A stretch of 37,741 bases of DNA from Penium margaritaceum. Taxonomy: Eukaryota > Streptophyta > Zygnematophyceae > Desmidiales > Peniaceae. Location of the stretch: positions 19,617 through 57,357 of the forward strand of contig SZWC01001608.1 of assembly GCA_023375785.1 (NCBI GenBank), written 5' to 3'. Below are positions 18,700-27,112 of the stretch, one piece after another. The notes under the pieces are model-generated. The model worked only from the letters and a program-made list of their open reading frames with translations, was not told the DNA's origin and ran no database searches. The position numbers were made by a program, and so were the translations under genes. Positions within the stretch are counted from its first letter, which is position 1; every line of letters begins with the position of its first letter.

Positions 18700-19222
18700 A
18701 GCTTGTGTCGTGCCTTTCCTTGGGGTGTGCCTTAGTCCTTGTGTCGGCAAGCATGCGCTTCGTTCCACAACGCACAGTAGCAGCATCTCCCTGCACCACC
18801 ATGTCCCGCGCGTAGTGATGTCAAATCTCAATATGCTTGGTCCTCCTGTGCAACACCAGGTTCTGGGTCAGGCTGATGGCACTCATGTTGTCGACATTGT
18901 GTACCGTTAGCTTCCTTTGTGGCACCCTGATCTCCCTTAGCATCCGCCGCAACCACACCACCTCCTTTGCGGCTTCCGCAAGCACAATGTACTCCGCTTC
19001 CGTGCTGGACAGTGTCATAATGTCCTGCTTCCTGTTTGTCCATGAAACTGCTGCACCACCAAGCACAAACACGTACCCCAACGTTGAATTTCTTTCATCC
19101 ACATCACCAGCCCAGTCGGTATTGGAGAAGCCAACCAACTCAAGGGAGTTGTCACACGCTCCCCCTCCAAACAAGAGACGTGACTGTTTTGTCACTTTGA
19201 GATAGAGGAGGATCCTCTTCAC
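18700..19222 (-). pseudogene. Copia RNase H (element D)
   Basis: The frame 18821-19222 reads AVKRILLYLKVTKQSRLLFGG, then GFSNTDWAGDVDERNSTLGYVF (first catalytic Asp in NTDW), SWTNRKQDIMTLSSTEAEYI (catalytic Glu), HNVDNMSAISL (catalytic Asp) and HRRTKHIEI. This is a complete copia RNase H core. After HIEI the frame is lost, and the expected C-terminal HFIRE / TK.LADILTK motif is not readable, so the end is damaged near 18830. The upstream boundary is a single stop shared with RT. The enzyme would degrade genomic RNA during cDNA synthesis. Confidence 0.9.
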
Positions 19223-20149
19223 CGCTTAACAATGCAGGAACCCAGGTTCAGCAACGTAGCAACTCACTTGGCCCTCCGTGAAGGCCAGGTCGGGCCGTGC
19301 TACCACCATGGCGTACATGATGCTTCCCACAGCGGACTGGTATGGCACACCTGCCATCTCCTCCTTCTCCTCATCCGTGCTCGGTCCCATGCTTGAGCTT
19401 AGCTCACATGTGGTGGTCATGGCTGTACCGATGTAAATGCACTCCTCCATGTTGTAGCGGTGGAGCACCTCTTGCACGTACTTTGTCTGCCTCATGTCCA
19501 GCGTGCGTGCCTTGCGGTCCCTTTTGATGGTGACGCCGAGGTAGTACTCGAGCTCACCCATGTTGGTCATTTTGAACCGACCGCCCAGCTGCCGCTTCAG
19601 GTTCAGCAACTCCTCCTTGTCGGACAACACAAGGATGAGGTCATCCATGTAAAGGACCACAATCTGGTGCAACCCCGGCTGTTTCCGCACGTACACGCTC
19701 TGATCCACTTCGCAATACTTGAAGCCAAGCCCGGCCATAAAGCCGTCCATTTGCAGGTTCCACATGGGTGGCGCTTGCTTCAGCCCGGAAAGCGTCTTGC
19801 GAAGCCGGCACAATTTCCCCGAAGGCGCGTCCACCCCCTCCGGCACCTCCATGAAAACCTCCTTGTCCAGGTTGTCGTTCAGGGACGCGGTTTTCATATC
19901 CATTTGGTGGACTTCGTAGTTGCGCGCCGCCGCCACTGAGAAAATGGAGTGGATGGAGGCAAACTTCGCAACCGGTGCGAAGGTCTCATCGTAGTGGACA
20001 CCCTTTCGCTGGGCGTACCCCTTCGCAGCCAGCCGCACATTGTACCATTCCACCTTCCCCTCCTTGGTGAGCTTCTTCTTGAAGATCCAGTTGAAGCCGA
20101 TGATTTTCGTGCCCTCCAGCCTGTCAATCATTCTCTCCGTGGGAGGCAA
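19223..20149 (-). pseudogene. Copia reverse transcriptase (element D), nearly intact
   Basis: A continuous frame of about 307 codons covers the RT: IIGFNWIFKKKLTKEGKVEWYNVRLAAKGYAQ, HYDETFAPVAKFASI, VHQMDMKTASLNDNLDKEVFMEVPEG (first catalytic Asp), KTLSGLKQAPPMWN, VVLYMDDLILVLSD with YMDD instead of the more usual YVDD (both Asp kept), KMTNMGELEYYLGV, QTKYVQEVLHRYNMEEC and VPYQSAVGSIMYAM. It ends at a TAA (19226-19228) where the family has a Gln codon in HWQAVKR, so one C-to-T change would account for it. The next codons continue in frame into RNase H. The initiating codon shown is not a true start, because the domain belongs to a polyprotein. Confidence 0.93.
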
Positions 20150-20680
20150 GCTCAGATTTCATAGCTCCCTCCCACTCAATCCCATCCTTCCGTCGGAATG
20201 CCTCCTTGACGTTCTCGGGCTCCTCCTGCGTAAAGAATGCTCAAGCAAACCCAGTCAAGATGCCCTTCACGGCATCGTACCATTGTTCTATCCTCCTTGC
20301 CGTCCGCTTTTTTGGGACTGCTACTGTTGAGGCGGCTGTTGCTGCTGCTGCTGCTGCTCTCTCACGGTGCCACTTGCACTGCTAGCCTGCTCCCCCTCTC
20401 CCGGGGACCATGGAGATGCGGACTCACTCCCCCCCTCTTCATTCAGCTCCACTACTGCCAGCGCTTTGGACGCATTGCCTGACTCAACTGAATGCAGATC
20501 AGCCGCTCCCCCATCCCCCGGATGGTTCTCACCGCTTGGAGCTTCTGAGACGTCACCCTCTCTTGCGTCCTCCGGTGTCTCCCCTGCGAGGAGTAGCAGC
20601 CACTCCCCACGCTTGATGAGACTTGTGCACTTGTCCATCCAACGACTATCCTTGTCCAACTTGACATCGTGATTCTTCAC
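20150..20680 (-). pseudogene. Integrase-RT linker of element D with poly-Gln tract
   Basis: The frame 20321-20680 reads DKCTSLIKRGEWLLLL, an acidic Ser/Glu/Gly-rich segment (NEEGGSESASPWSPGEGEQASS) and a glutamine run from CAG repeats (about 20336-20362), ending QQQPPQQ then stop. A short segment in another frame near 20160-20220 (EPENVKEAFRRKDGIEW) matches the usual start of copia RT, so a frameshift lies in between. Linkers of this kind are variable and mostly disordered. Confidence 0.75.
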
Positions 20681-21400
20681 AATCTGCTGCCTCCGTAGGT
20701 CAAAGAGCCGGTACGTCTTGCTCTTGCTCTCCTACCCGACGAAGATGTTCCAGCGACCCGTGGGTCCATCTTTCCTGGCCCCTCCCGTGCCTGCACAAAA
20801 GCAAGTGTAAAAGTTCCAAACGTACAAAGGTGAGCCACAGTTGGCTTTCTCATGCTCCACACCTCTTGTGGTGTCTTCCACATCTTGGAATCCGTGTCTT
20901 TTAGCAGCTTGGTTGGTATCAGGTTCATGATGTACGCCATTGTCTGTGCCGCTTTGCCCCAGTACTGCTGCGCGAGGCCGGTATCACTCAACATGGACCG
21001 GACCATGTTGAGGATGGTGCGGTTTGTCCTCACAACGAACCGTAGCAAACTCAAGAATGTGGCATAGGTTTCTGCCATGTGTTATCCTTGCTCTTCATCC
21101 ATGCCGAGAAGCCCTTGTACTTGCCACCGTTGTCGATTCAGAACGCCTTCACCTTCAACCCTATTGGCCACTCCACTGCTGCCACAAACTCCTACATGCA
21201 CGCCAGGACATCGCTCTTCCTCTTGATGATGTAGAGGTAGAGCTTGCGGCTGTGATCAATGATGAAGGTCACAAAGTTGTGAGGACCCCCAATGGAGCTC
21301 TCGAATGGTCCTCACACGTCTGTCCGAACCACCTCCAACTTCGCCGATGCACACGTCCCTTTGCCATCAAATGGCTACCGTGTCGCCTTGCCGACCACGC
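20677..21400 (-). pseudogene. Copia integrase (element D)
   Basis: Right to left: the core begins ASAKLEVVRTDV (first catalytic Asp) followed by a stop and GPFESSIGGPHNFVTFIIDHSRKLYLY. Next come KRKSDVLACM, a stop, EFVAAVEWPIGLKVKAF, a stop, then IDNGGKYKG (second Asp). The frame 20677-21078 covers the C-terminal part: RTNRTILNMVRSMLSDTGLAQQYWGKAAQTMAYIMNLIPTKLL and TPQEVWSMRKPTVAHLCTFGT, which are hallmark copia integrase sequences. The segment around the catalytic Glu is damaged near 21080. Integrase inserts element cDNA. This copy has at least three stops. Confidence 0.88.
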
Positions 21401-21975
21401 ACACATTGCACACGGCATTCTTGGCTGCGTTGAGGCCCTTGACCTCAAGACCCCGCACCACTTCTTTCTTTGCCATGTCCCTCACGGTTGAGGGAGCGAT
21501 GTGGCACAGGTGGGGGTGCCACATGTCCAGGTCTCCATCGTCCTTCTTTGCAAAATGGACAACGCCGGGCACCGCCCGGCTACCAAGGATCTTTGCACGG
21601 AGTAGGTACAAGTCATCCTCTTGCTTTCCATGTGCAATCACCTTGTCGTTCCCCTCCTTGTGTATGATGGCCTCCTTCTTGTTGAAGAGCACCTCGAGCC
21701 CCTTGTCGGTAAGGCGGCTCACTAACAGCATATTTGCCCCAAAATTGGGCATGTGGAGCACGTCTTGATTTGTGCTCATGAGAGCCTCCCTGTCCACATC
21801 GTTCTCAAGGCGAATGTTGCCTTCACTGGTAGCCAACTCCATTTTGCTGTTGGCCACCATCATTCGTCGATCTGAGGAGCTATAAGTGACGAAAGCCGCC
21901 CGGTTGCATTGTGTGTGGCGGCCCGATCTGGAGTTAATCAAAGAGACTCCCGGATCTGTCAAGTCAGCCGACTCC
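21375..21975 (-). pseudogene. Protease and GAG-pre-integrase region (element D)
   Basis: The frame 21375-22214 continues from the zinc knuckle through the protease. At the active site the family DSG is replaced by NSR (SLINSRSGRHT, about 21935), so the catalytic Asp and Gly are lost. The rest of the protease is still readable (MMVANSKMELATSEGNIRL, DVLHMPNFGANMLLVSRLTDKGLEVLF). The pre-integrase domain follows as DMWHPHLCHIAPSTVRDMAKKEVVRGL and CNVCVVGKATR, with the zinc-binding His and Cys residues present. The whole stretch is open, so the protease changes are missense rather than frame damage. Confidence 0.88.
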
Positions 21976-22786
21976 TTTGCCATCATTGCAAGGTCATCAT
22001 TCTTTCCAGCCTTTGCCAGCTGGTCTGACTTCCTGTTGGGACAATTGCGTGCATAGTGGCCTTCTTTGCCACACACGTAGCACTCCTTGTTCTTGTCACC
22101 TTTCTTGGTGCCCTGCTTGGAAGCCTTCCCCTTCTTGCCTCCCCCTCCACCTTGAGGGCGGACGGCATAGGCAGAACTTGACAATGCCCCGCTCTCTCTC
22201 CCACCATGCCACATCCATTCATTGCGGACGTACTAAGCCACCTTTGGGTATTTCAGCTCATCGGCGGAACAGCCGCCTACGACAATGATCATGGGAATCC
22301 AACTGTCCGGCAAGGCCAAGAGGAGGATCATGGCTTGCAGCTGAGGGTCAACCTTCCATCTGGTGGCTACGAACTCGGCAGTAAGGGACTCAATCTGCTG
22401 CAGGATCTCCATGATGTCGTCGCCTTCGTTGGCTTGGAGGGTGACGAGCCTCTTGAAAACGAAGAGCTGGTTAGCAAGGTTGGTGGATTGGTAGATGGTG
22501 CAGAGCTTCTTCCAGGCCTCCCACGGCCTCCGTGCATCCTTGAATCAGTGTGTGTTGCGTTGCAGCTAGCGCTAACACCAACAGAGCAAGCGCCTTCTTG
22601 TTGCGCTTCTTGTACTTGTCCACTTCCTCCGACGTCGCGAGATCCGGAGGGATGGTCTCTTTACAGTTGACCAGCTCAAGTAGGCCTTTGTCATCGAGGT
22701 AGATTTCAAACTACCATCTCCACAAAGAAGCCATTCCCGTCAATCTTTGAGACGACGCCAATGCTATTTTTCTTGGTCGTTTCCAT
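21960..22786 (-). pseudogene. Copia Gag with intact zinc knuckle (element D)
   Basis: The ATG at 22784-22786, about 83 nt from the 5' LTR end, begins METTKKNSIGVVSKIDGNGFF, after which the frame is lost. In shifted frames follow FEIYLDDKGLLELVNCKETIP and DKYKKRNKKALALLVLALAATQHTLI. After a frameshift near 22545 come AWKKLCTIYQSTNLANQLFVFKRLV, ILQQIESLTAEF and QAMILLLALPDSW, the classic copia Gag core. A stop (TAG) near 22230 precedes RNEWMWHGG. A Gly/Lys-rich stretch leads into CYVCGKEGHYARNC, a perfect CX2CX4HX4C knuckle near 22045-22085. Gag forms the particle shell. At least two frameshifts and one stop are present. Confidence 0.88.
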
Positions 22787-22869
22787 GGCACGCGACAGTA
22801 GCAAGAAAGTTGTAGAGCTAGGGTCCTTCTATGCACGTGGGCCCATAATCCTTTGTTGGTACTAGTGGG

Positions 22870-23106
22870 TGTAGAGAAACCTTCAAGGATGCCTAGCTCT
22901 CACTGATGCACGCTACTAATATCTGGGACAGCCAATGGACACCTTTGGTGAAGAGTGTGGAGCACAAGGATCATGGATGTGAGTGGATAGAACACGTCAA
23001 ATTTAGTAGAACTGAATCAAAACACGTTTTGGTTGCATAGCATAGTGAGATGACATCAGGGAGTACGATCAACGGCATTCATGGCAAGGGACACACCATG
23101 TCACCA
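22870..23106 (-). repeat. 5' LTR of element D, internally deleted
   Basis: The inner end matches 17906-18089 (TGTAGAGAAACC..., CCTAGCTCTCACTGATGCACGCTA, CAAAACACGTTTTGGTT). The outer end matches about 18564-18614 (GTACGATCAACGG, CATGGCAAGGGACAC, CCATGTCA). About 470 bp present in the 3' LTR are missing near 23053. The bases just inside (22855-22869) are TTGGTACTAGTGGG. They are similar to those beside 13272 but are not a canonical tRNA-iMet primer site. Confidence 0.82.
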
Positions 23107-23352
23107 TGACCCACCAAGTGCACGGGTCTTGACGAGAGCCACCTCAGGTCTCCTTGTGACCCCAGAACATGTCTCCGGGTGCCTGGGTCTTGACCACCAA
23201 GAAAGCTCTAGGAGCTACAAACCCACAAGCCTGGATGTCGGCACCAGCAATATCACAGGTGATAATGCAGTCTTGGGATCTCAAAACGACCTGTGGTGAG
23301 ACAATCACTGTGTGGAGCAGTATCCACTGAAAGCCAACACAACAACACCATG
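23107..23352 (-). repeat. 5' LTR of element C, distal piece
   Basis: From TGACCCACCAAG the sequence matches 6936-7200 in order (GAGCCACCTCAG, GAACATGTCTC, CACAAGCCTGGAT, CACCAGCAATATC, GGTGATAATGCAGTCT, GACCTGTGGTG). It continues the repeat that stops at 12801. About 70 bp present in the left LTR (6866-6935) are absent from both pieces. The outer boundary near 23352 is approximate. Confidence 0.72.
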
Positions 23353-23670
23353 CCACATGAATCCCACCTTTGATCCACAACTTTGACTTGCTCCTCGTTG
23401 CAATGTTGACTGGCGGATGAGGAAACATGCTTGGATGTTTTGAAAGCAATACCCCTGAGTTGAGGGTCGCAACTTATGAGGTCAACCTTGTTCTTTCAAA
23501 GGATATGGAAGTTTGATGATCTACTCAAAACAGACATTTTGAAAGTAGAAGTGTTCCACTTGACGTGTGTGACCCTGCCAAAGTTGCATTCGTCCACCCA
23601 CAGAACATGATGCTCGATTGCCCAATGAGTAATGCGGTATCACTATACTTGCATTTTGATGTTTGTCTGG
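23353..23670. other. Anonymous sequence
   Basis: No gene or repeat recognised. Short open frames on both strands have no motif. It leads into the palindrome cluster at 23675. Confidence 0.5.
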
Positions 23671-23674
23671 AAAG

Positions 23675-23835
23675 CGGTACCGCGGTACAATACCGCGGTA
23701 CAATAGCGCTGTATGGTAGAAGGATACCTGTACAGGTTAGTACAGATACCGTACAGGTACCGCAAAATAACAAACCGTACCGCGGTACTGCCGATATTGC
23801 GGTACAAAATCATGGTAAACCGCGGTACCGGTTAT
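23675..23835. repeat. Cluster of GTACCGCGGTAC palindromes
   Basis: The self-complementary core ACCGCGGT occurs four times (about 23677-23688, 23690-23701, 23777-23788, 23819-23828). Between these copies are other GTAC-containing pieces (CTGTACAG, CCGTACAGGTACCG, GCGGTAC). The 12-mer GTACCGCGGTAC is a perfect palindrome. Many stem-loops between copies are possible. It has no convincing coding potential and no known element was recognised. Confidence 0.75.
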
Positions 23836-23869
23836 ACCACTATCAGCCCTGGATGACACTGTCTATTTA

Positions 23870-24330
23870 GCTGACGCACTAGGAAGAAAGCAGGTGTAAA
23901 AAACAAAACGGGATAGGCTAGGGAGATGTGCAATGTATCACAACCTCCACTAGCTCTGTACTACAAAGAGAAATGAAAACTGACAAAAAAACATGAAGAT
24001 GTGGTTTTGGGCCAGTTTGAGGACAAACTGACACTACTGCATGTGTCATCCGCTGTTCGCCATGAAAGGTGTTTATGCTGCATGATTATCTCAGGGAGAG
24101 GGATCTCCCTGCTTTAATGTCATGAAAAAATACTCAGAAGCTTCCTAGCCTTGTTGTCACTGATGTAGCGACACGTTTTTGTCACTAGTAAGAATGTGGG
24201 TGCAAGAAACAACAAGGATTGGGCTAGGGAGAGGAATGAAGTGACATGAGCTTTGATAGCTTAGAATACAAAGAGAGATGACAGTTGACAAGCAGACATC
24301 ATAAACACCTACGGCCGGTGACGCACGCAG
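23870..24330. repeat. Two diverged copies of an LTR-C-like sequence
   Basis: Copy a (about 23880-24010) and copy b (about 24120-24310) share AACAA(A/C)ANGGATNGGCTAGGGAGA, then a spaced TAC AAAGAGA(A/G)ATGA and a TGACAA. Copy b begins AGAAGCTTCCTAGCCTTGTTG, matching the LTR C end at 6390. The corresponding part of LTR C near 6465-6500 reads GGTTAGGCTAGG. They appear to be old relatives of the terminal part of LTR C. Confidence 0.5.
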
Positions 24331-26700
24331 CAATATCAATTTGTCTTAAAAGTGGCCCAAAATTGTAATTGTGGTTGTATCTCCAACCACACGTATCCAA
24401 ACACGACACCATCTGAGACGAGTGATGCAGAATCTCAAGCCGGATGCTACGACTGGTCACACACAGTTCCGGCATCAATCGGTGGGCAAGCAATACAAAG
24501 CATGAAAATTGGGCTCAAGAGGCAGTCCACCGAGAAAACTCCAAAACTGCGGTGCATCCCAGCAAGCACCAGGGAGGTTGTAACAGCCTTTTGGCACTTG
24601 TATGTTGATGGGGCCAACACCTATCTGTGTTCCGGCACCTGCTGGGTTTGCATGAGGAATCTTCATGAGGATGAACACAACTGAGTGGTACGAACAGACA
24701 GAGATGGCTCATATCAGTACACTTCCTACACTATTCTCTCTATGTTGTTAGGCCAGGTGAGACACCGAGTGCGTGTATTTTGGCTTTCCTTTCTCCTTGT
24801 CTGCCCTTGTGTCCTTGTGCTCTCCCAGCCTATCTATAGTCTATGCAATCCTGGATTTTGTACCTTGGGCTAGGCTATCCCACAACCAAGTGATCGTACT
24901 CACACAACCAACCATATAATCCCACGCCTATTAGGGGAGGGAAAACTCTGTCCAGAATTTCTCAGTGGTCTGATTTTTAATAAGCGTGTTCACGAGAAGC
25001 ACTATACTGCACTCCAATGGGAGCTGCAAGGTGTTCAAAGTGAAAATCAAGAGGCCCTTAGTGTCTTGGGAAAAACAGGGTGACAAGGATATCATGCTGA
25101 CCAAGTTTCTTATCAAGTCATGTTTTTTTCATCGGCCTTCCTTGCGCATCCTCCCCATTCCCTCAGTTTCTGTCAGTGTTTTTGCTTCCTCTGCAACTGC
25201 ATCAACCTCAGAATCTGCCACGTTTGGTGCTGTCCTGATCCCATTGCTATAGCTGCCGCAGCCGGCGCCGTTTCCTCCAAAGCGCTTGCACCACTGCCAC
25301 CACATGATTTGAATATCCCGCATACCTCCTTCATGTCCACGCTCTTTTTGATGGTCTGTTTCAGTTCATGTCCCGTTTCCTCTAATTCAGCTTGTGCAAG
25401 CCGTACTTATATCATAGACGGCCCAGAAAATCTCACTGACAAGATCGTCACGTAAAATGCTGAATGAGCATGGCACACCACAGGTAACCTTGTTGGTGCC
25501 AACTCTTTGAATCAGACAAAGTCTGGACACACTGCTTAAACTGTACATACAGTGAAGTTCAACTAGGTTACCATGCACATTGATGGGCCTACCTACATGT
25601 TGTGGGTTAGCAATCTCAAGCTGTTGCATAACCAAGGCTCAACAGTGCCAGGGCAGCTTCCCGTTATCTTATTCATCGTCAACGAGCTAACTTTGGAGCT
25701 GTTTGACATCTTCCCTGAGGTCAAGGCGATGGAGCTAGAGTGCCTTGCCTCACTCTCTATTCCCAAAAAGTTTCCTATTGGCATCCGTGGCTTGTGGGAG
25801 TTCCAAGCACCATGCCCCACCAACTGGTGCATTGCACTGTAAAACAAGAGGATCCACCGTGCTGAAATCACTACGTGTATCACCGTTCTACCCTCCACCT
25901 CATTTCCCTCCTCATTGTCGTCTTGTACCATGTCCGTTGCCTCTGGTTCTTCTCTAGTTACCCAAGGCTCTAGAGAAGAGGGAAGAGGCAAAACCAAAAA
26001 GGGAAAGAGGAAGGAAGAGGGTTTTCCTCCTCGGCACCAGGCTCAAAGTGCGGTGCCTCTAAGCATTTGGCTTAAAAGTGCCTTGCTCTAGCCGATGACG
26101 CTTGCTTGGATTTTGCCATACGAACTCATCGGGCCCATACTGATGGCAGTAGCAAGGAAACCTCCCCTTCCTCCTTGCCTGCCTTGCCCTCCTCCTCCAG
26201 CCACACCGTCATGACCATAGCTGCAGCTAACACCTAAAGCACTGCTGCAATCCAGGGAGCAGCTCCCTACCTTGCGGTTGGCCCCCTCCCTATGCGAGCT
26301 CATTCTAACATGGTCCGCCGTTGGAGTCATACCTTCTTTCCCCTTTGGTTATCTCTGCCTTCTATGTCACCATGGCAGTAATGGTCCATCCTCATCACTC
26401 TAGACCTCCGAAGGACAACGGTGCACTTGCTACTCCCATGCAACAATGCCATTCCCTTAAGTAGGGAGGTGAACTCGTCCGAGGATCATTTTATTTTCTG
26501 ACATGTCAGTTAGATAGATCCCTTTGCATTGCATCATCTAGAGATGTTTGGGGAAATATTTCTGAGGATTTCCTATGGATTGAGCATAGGAAGTTTGTTC
26601 TTTTGCCTCATTGCCTTGCCAAATGTGGTCAGTCATCTGCCCCAAACCTTCCTTCCACTGCAGTAGCTACAATTCTGTTTTTATACTTTCTCGTGTAAGG
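24331..26700. other. Anonymous low-gene region
   Basis: No gene could be assigned. Open frames on both strands (for example 25573-25842 plus, 25593-25997 minus, 25129-25323 minus) are short and lack known motifs. The minus-strand stretch around 25130-25450 (LVSEIFWAVYDI, ADSEVDAVAEEAKTLTETEG) reads protein-like but is broken. A purine-rich tract lies at about 25970-26025. This could be host intergenic or intronic DNA, or very old transposon sequence. Confidence 0.4.
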
Positions 26701-26713
26701 TGGCATTTGGAGG

Positions 26714-27112
26714 TTGAACGTGATCAAATCACTGTGGGTAATTTTCATCATCAAGCTTTGTCTCCGTAGCAACATGGCTGTCAACCCAGTGGTGCACATC
26801 CGCCGACTCAAACTCTATTTGGACCCGAGTAAGTTCTTTCCCAGCATGGACATACCTCTGCCACCACCTGCGGAAGTAAACGAGGGTACAGGGAATGCTA
26901 TTGGAGACATTCTTGGAAACCACCGATGTGGAAAATTCAGAAAGTATTTTGTCAAGTGGCAGGGCCTCCAAGCATTGCACAACAACTGAAGTCCTACAAA
27001 GACCTTTGGGACGTCGATCAGCATATCGACCATTGTTTTAGCTGGGGTCGACCTATATCTTACAACGCACTGGATGTTGTGGCTAAAAGGAAGGAAGTGT
27101 TCCGTCCCTGAT
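26714..27112 (+). pseudogene. Ty3/gypsy chromovirus integrase tail with chromodomain, remnant
   Basis: The frame 26714-26989 reads MAVNPVVHIRRLKLYLDPSKFFP, the conserved end of a chromovirus integrase (HV.RLK.Y box). A Pro-rich PLPPPAEVNEG follows, then a chromodomain core: AIGDILGNHRCGKFRKYFVKWQG, where FVKWQG corresponds to the beta-strand bearing the methyl-lysine cage residues. The frame then shifts: 26926-27111 continues as PPSIAQQLKSYKDLWDVDQHID. The chromodomain targets integration to marked chromatin. No gypsy RT, RNase H or integrase core was found upstream, so only the 3' end of pol remains. A following LTR could not be delimited. Confidence 0.85.

Larger units (their letters stand above)
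17906..23106 (-). mobile_element. Copia element D, near-complete, both LTRs present
   Basis: A minus-strand copia with 5' LTR (22870-23106, internally deleted), gag starting at 22786, zinc knuckle, protease, integrase, RT, RNase H, polypurine tract (18615-18624) and a 709-bp 3' LTR (17906-18614). Both LTRs share terminal and internal sequence. No matching five-base target duplication was found (TGGGT at left, TGACC at right), which suggests later rearrangement. It is the best preserved autonomous copy here. RT/RNase H has one nonsense codon, but gag and integrase have further stops and frameshifts and the protease active site is changed. Confidence 0.88.
6378..23352 (-). mobile_element. LTR element C without pol (TR-GAG-like), interrupted by a nested block
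   Basis: Two diverged direct copies of one long sequence (6378-~7228 and 12318-12801, the latter continuing at 23107-~23352) flank about 5 kb. A tRNA-iMet-type primer binding site lies next to the right copy on the minus strand, so the element reads right to left. Between the LTRs are a gag-like low-complexity region, a CCHC zinc knuckle and a long interrupted reading frame, but no protease, integrase, RT or RNase H motif. Known parallels are LARDs and TR-GAG elements, which depend on partner elements for enzymes. The 5' LTR is split by the 10.3 kb block 12802-23106. Confidence 0.65.

Noticed and set aside
19460..19939. 159-codon plus-strand frame
   Set aside because: It is antisense to the well supported RT of element D.
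21024..21768. Plus-strand frames of about 155 codons
   Set aside because: Antisense to integrase and protease of element D, which carry recognisable motifs.
17906..23106. Clean five-base target duplication for element D
   Set aside because: Flanking pentamers (TGGGT and TGACC) do not match.
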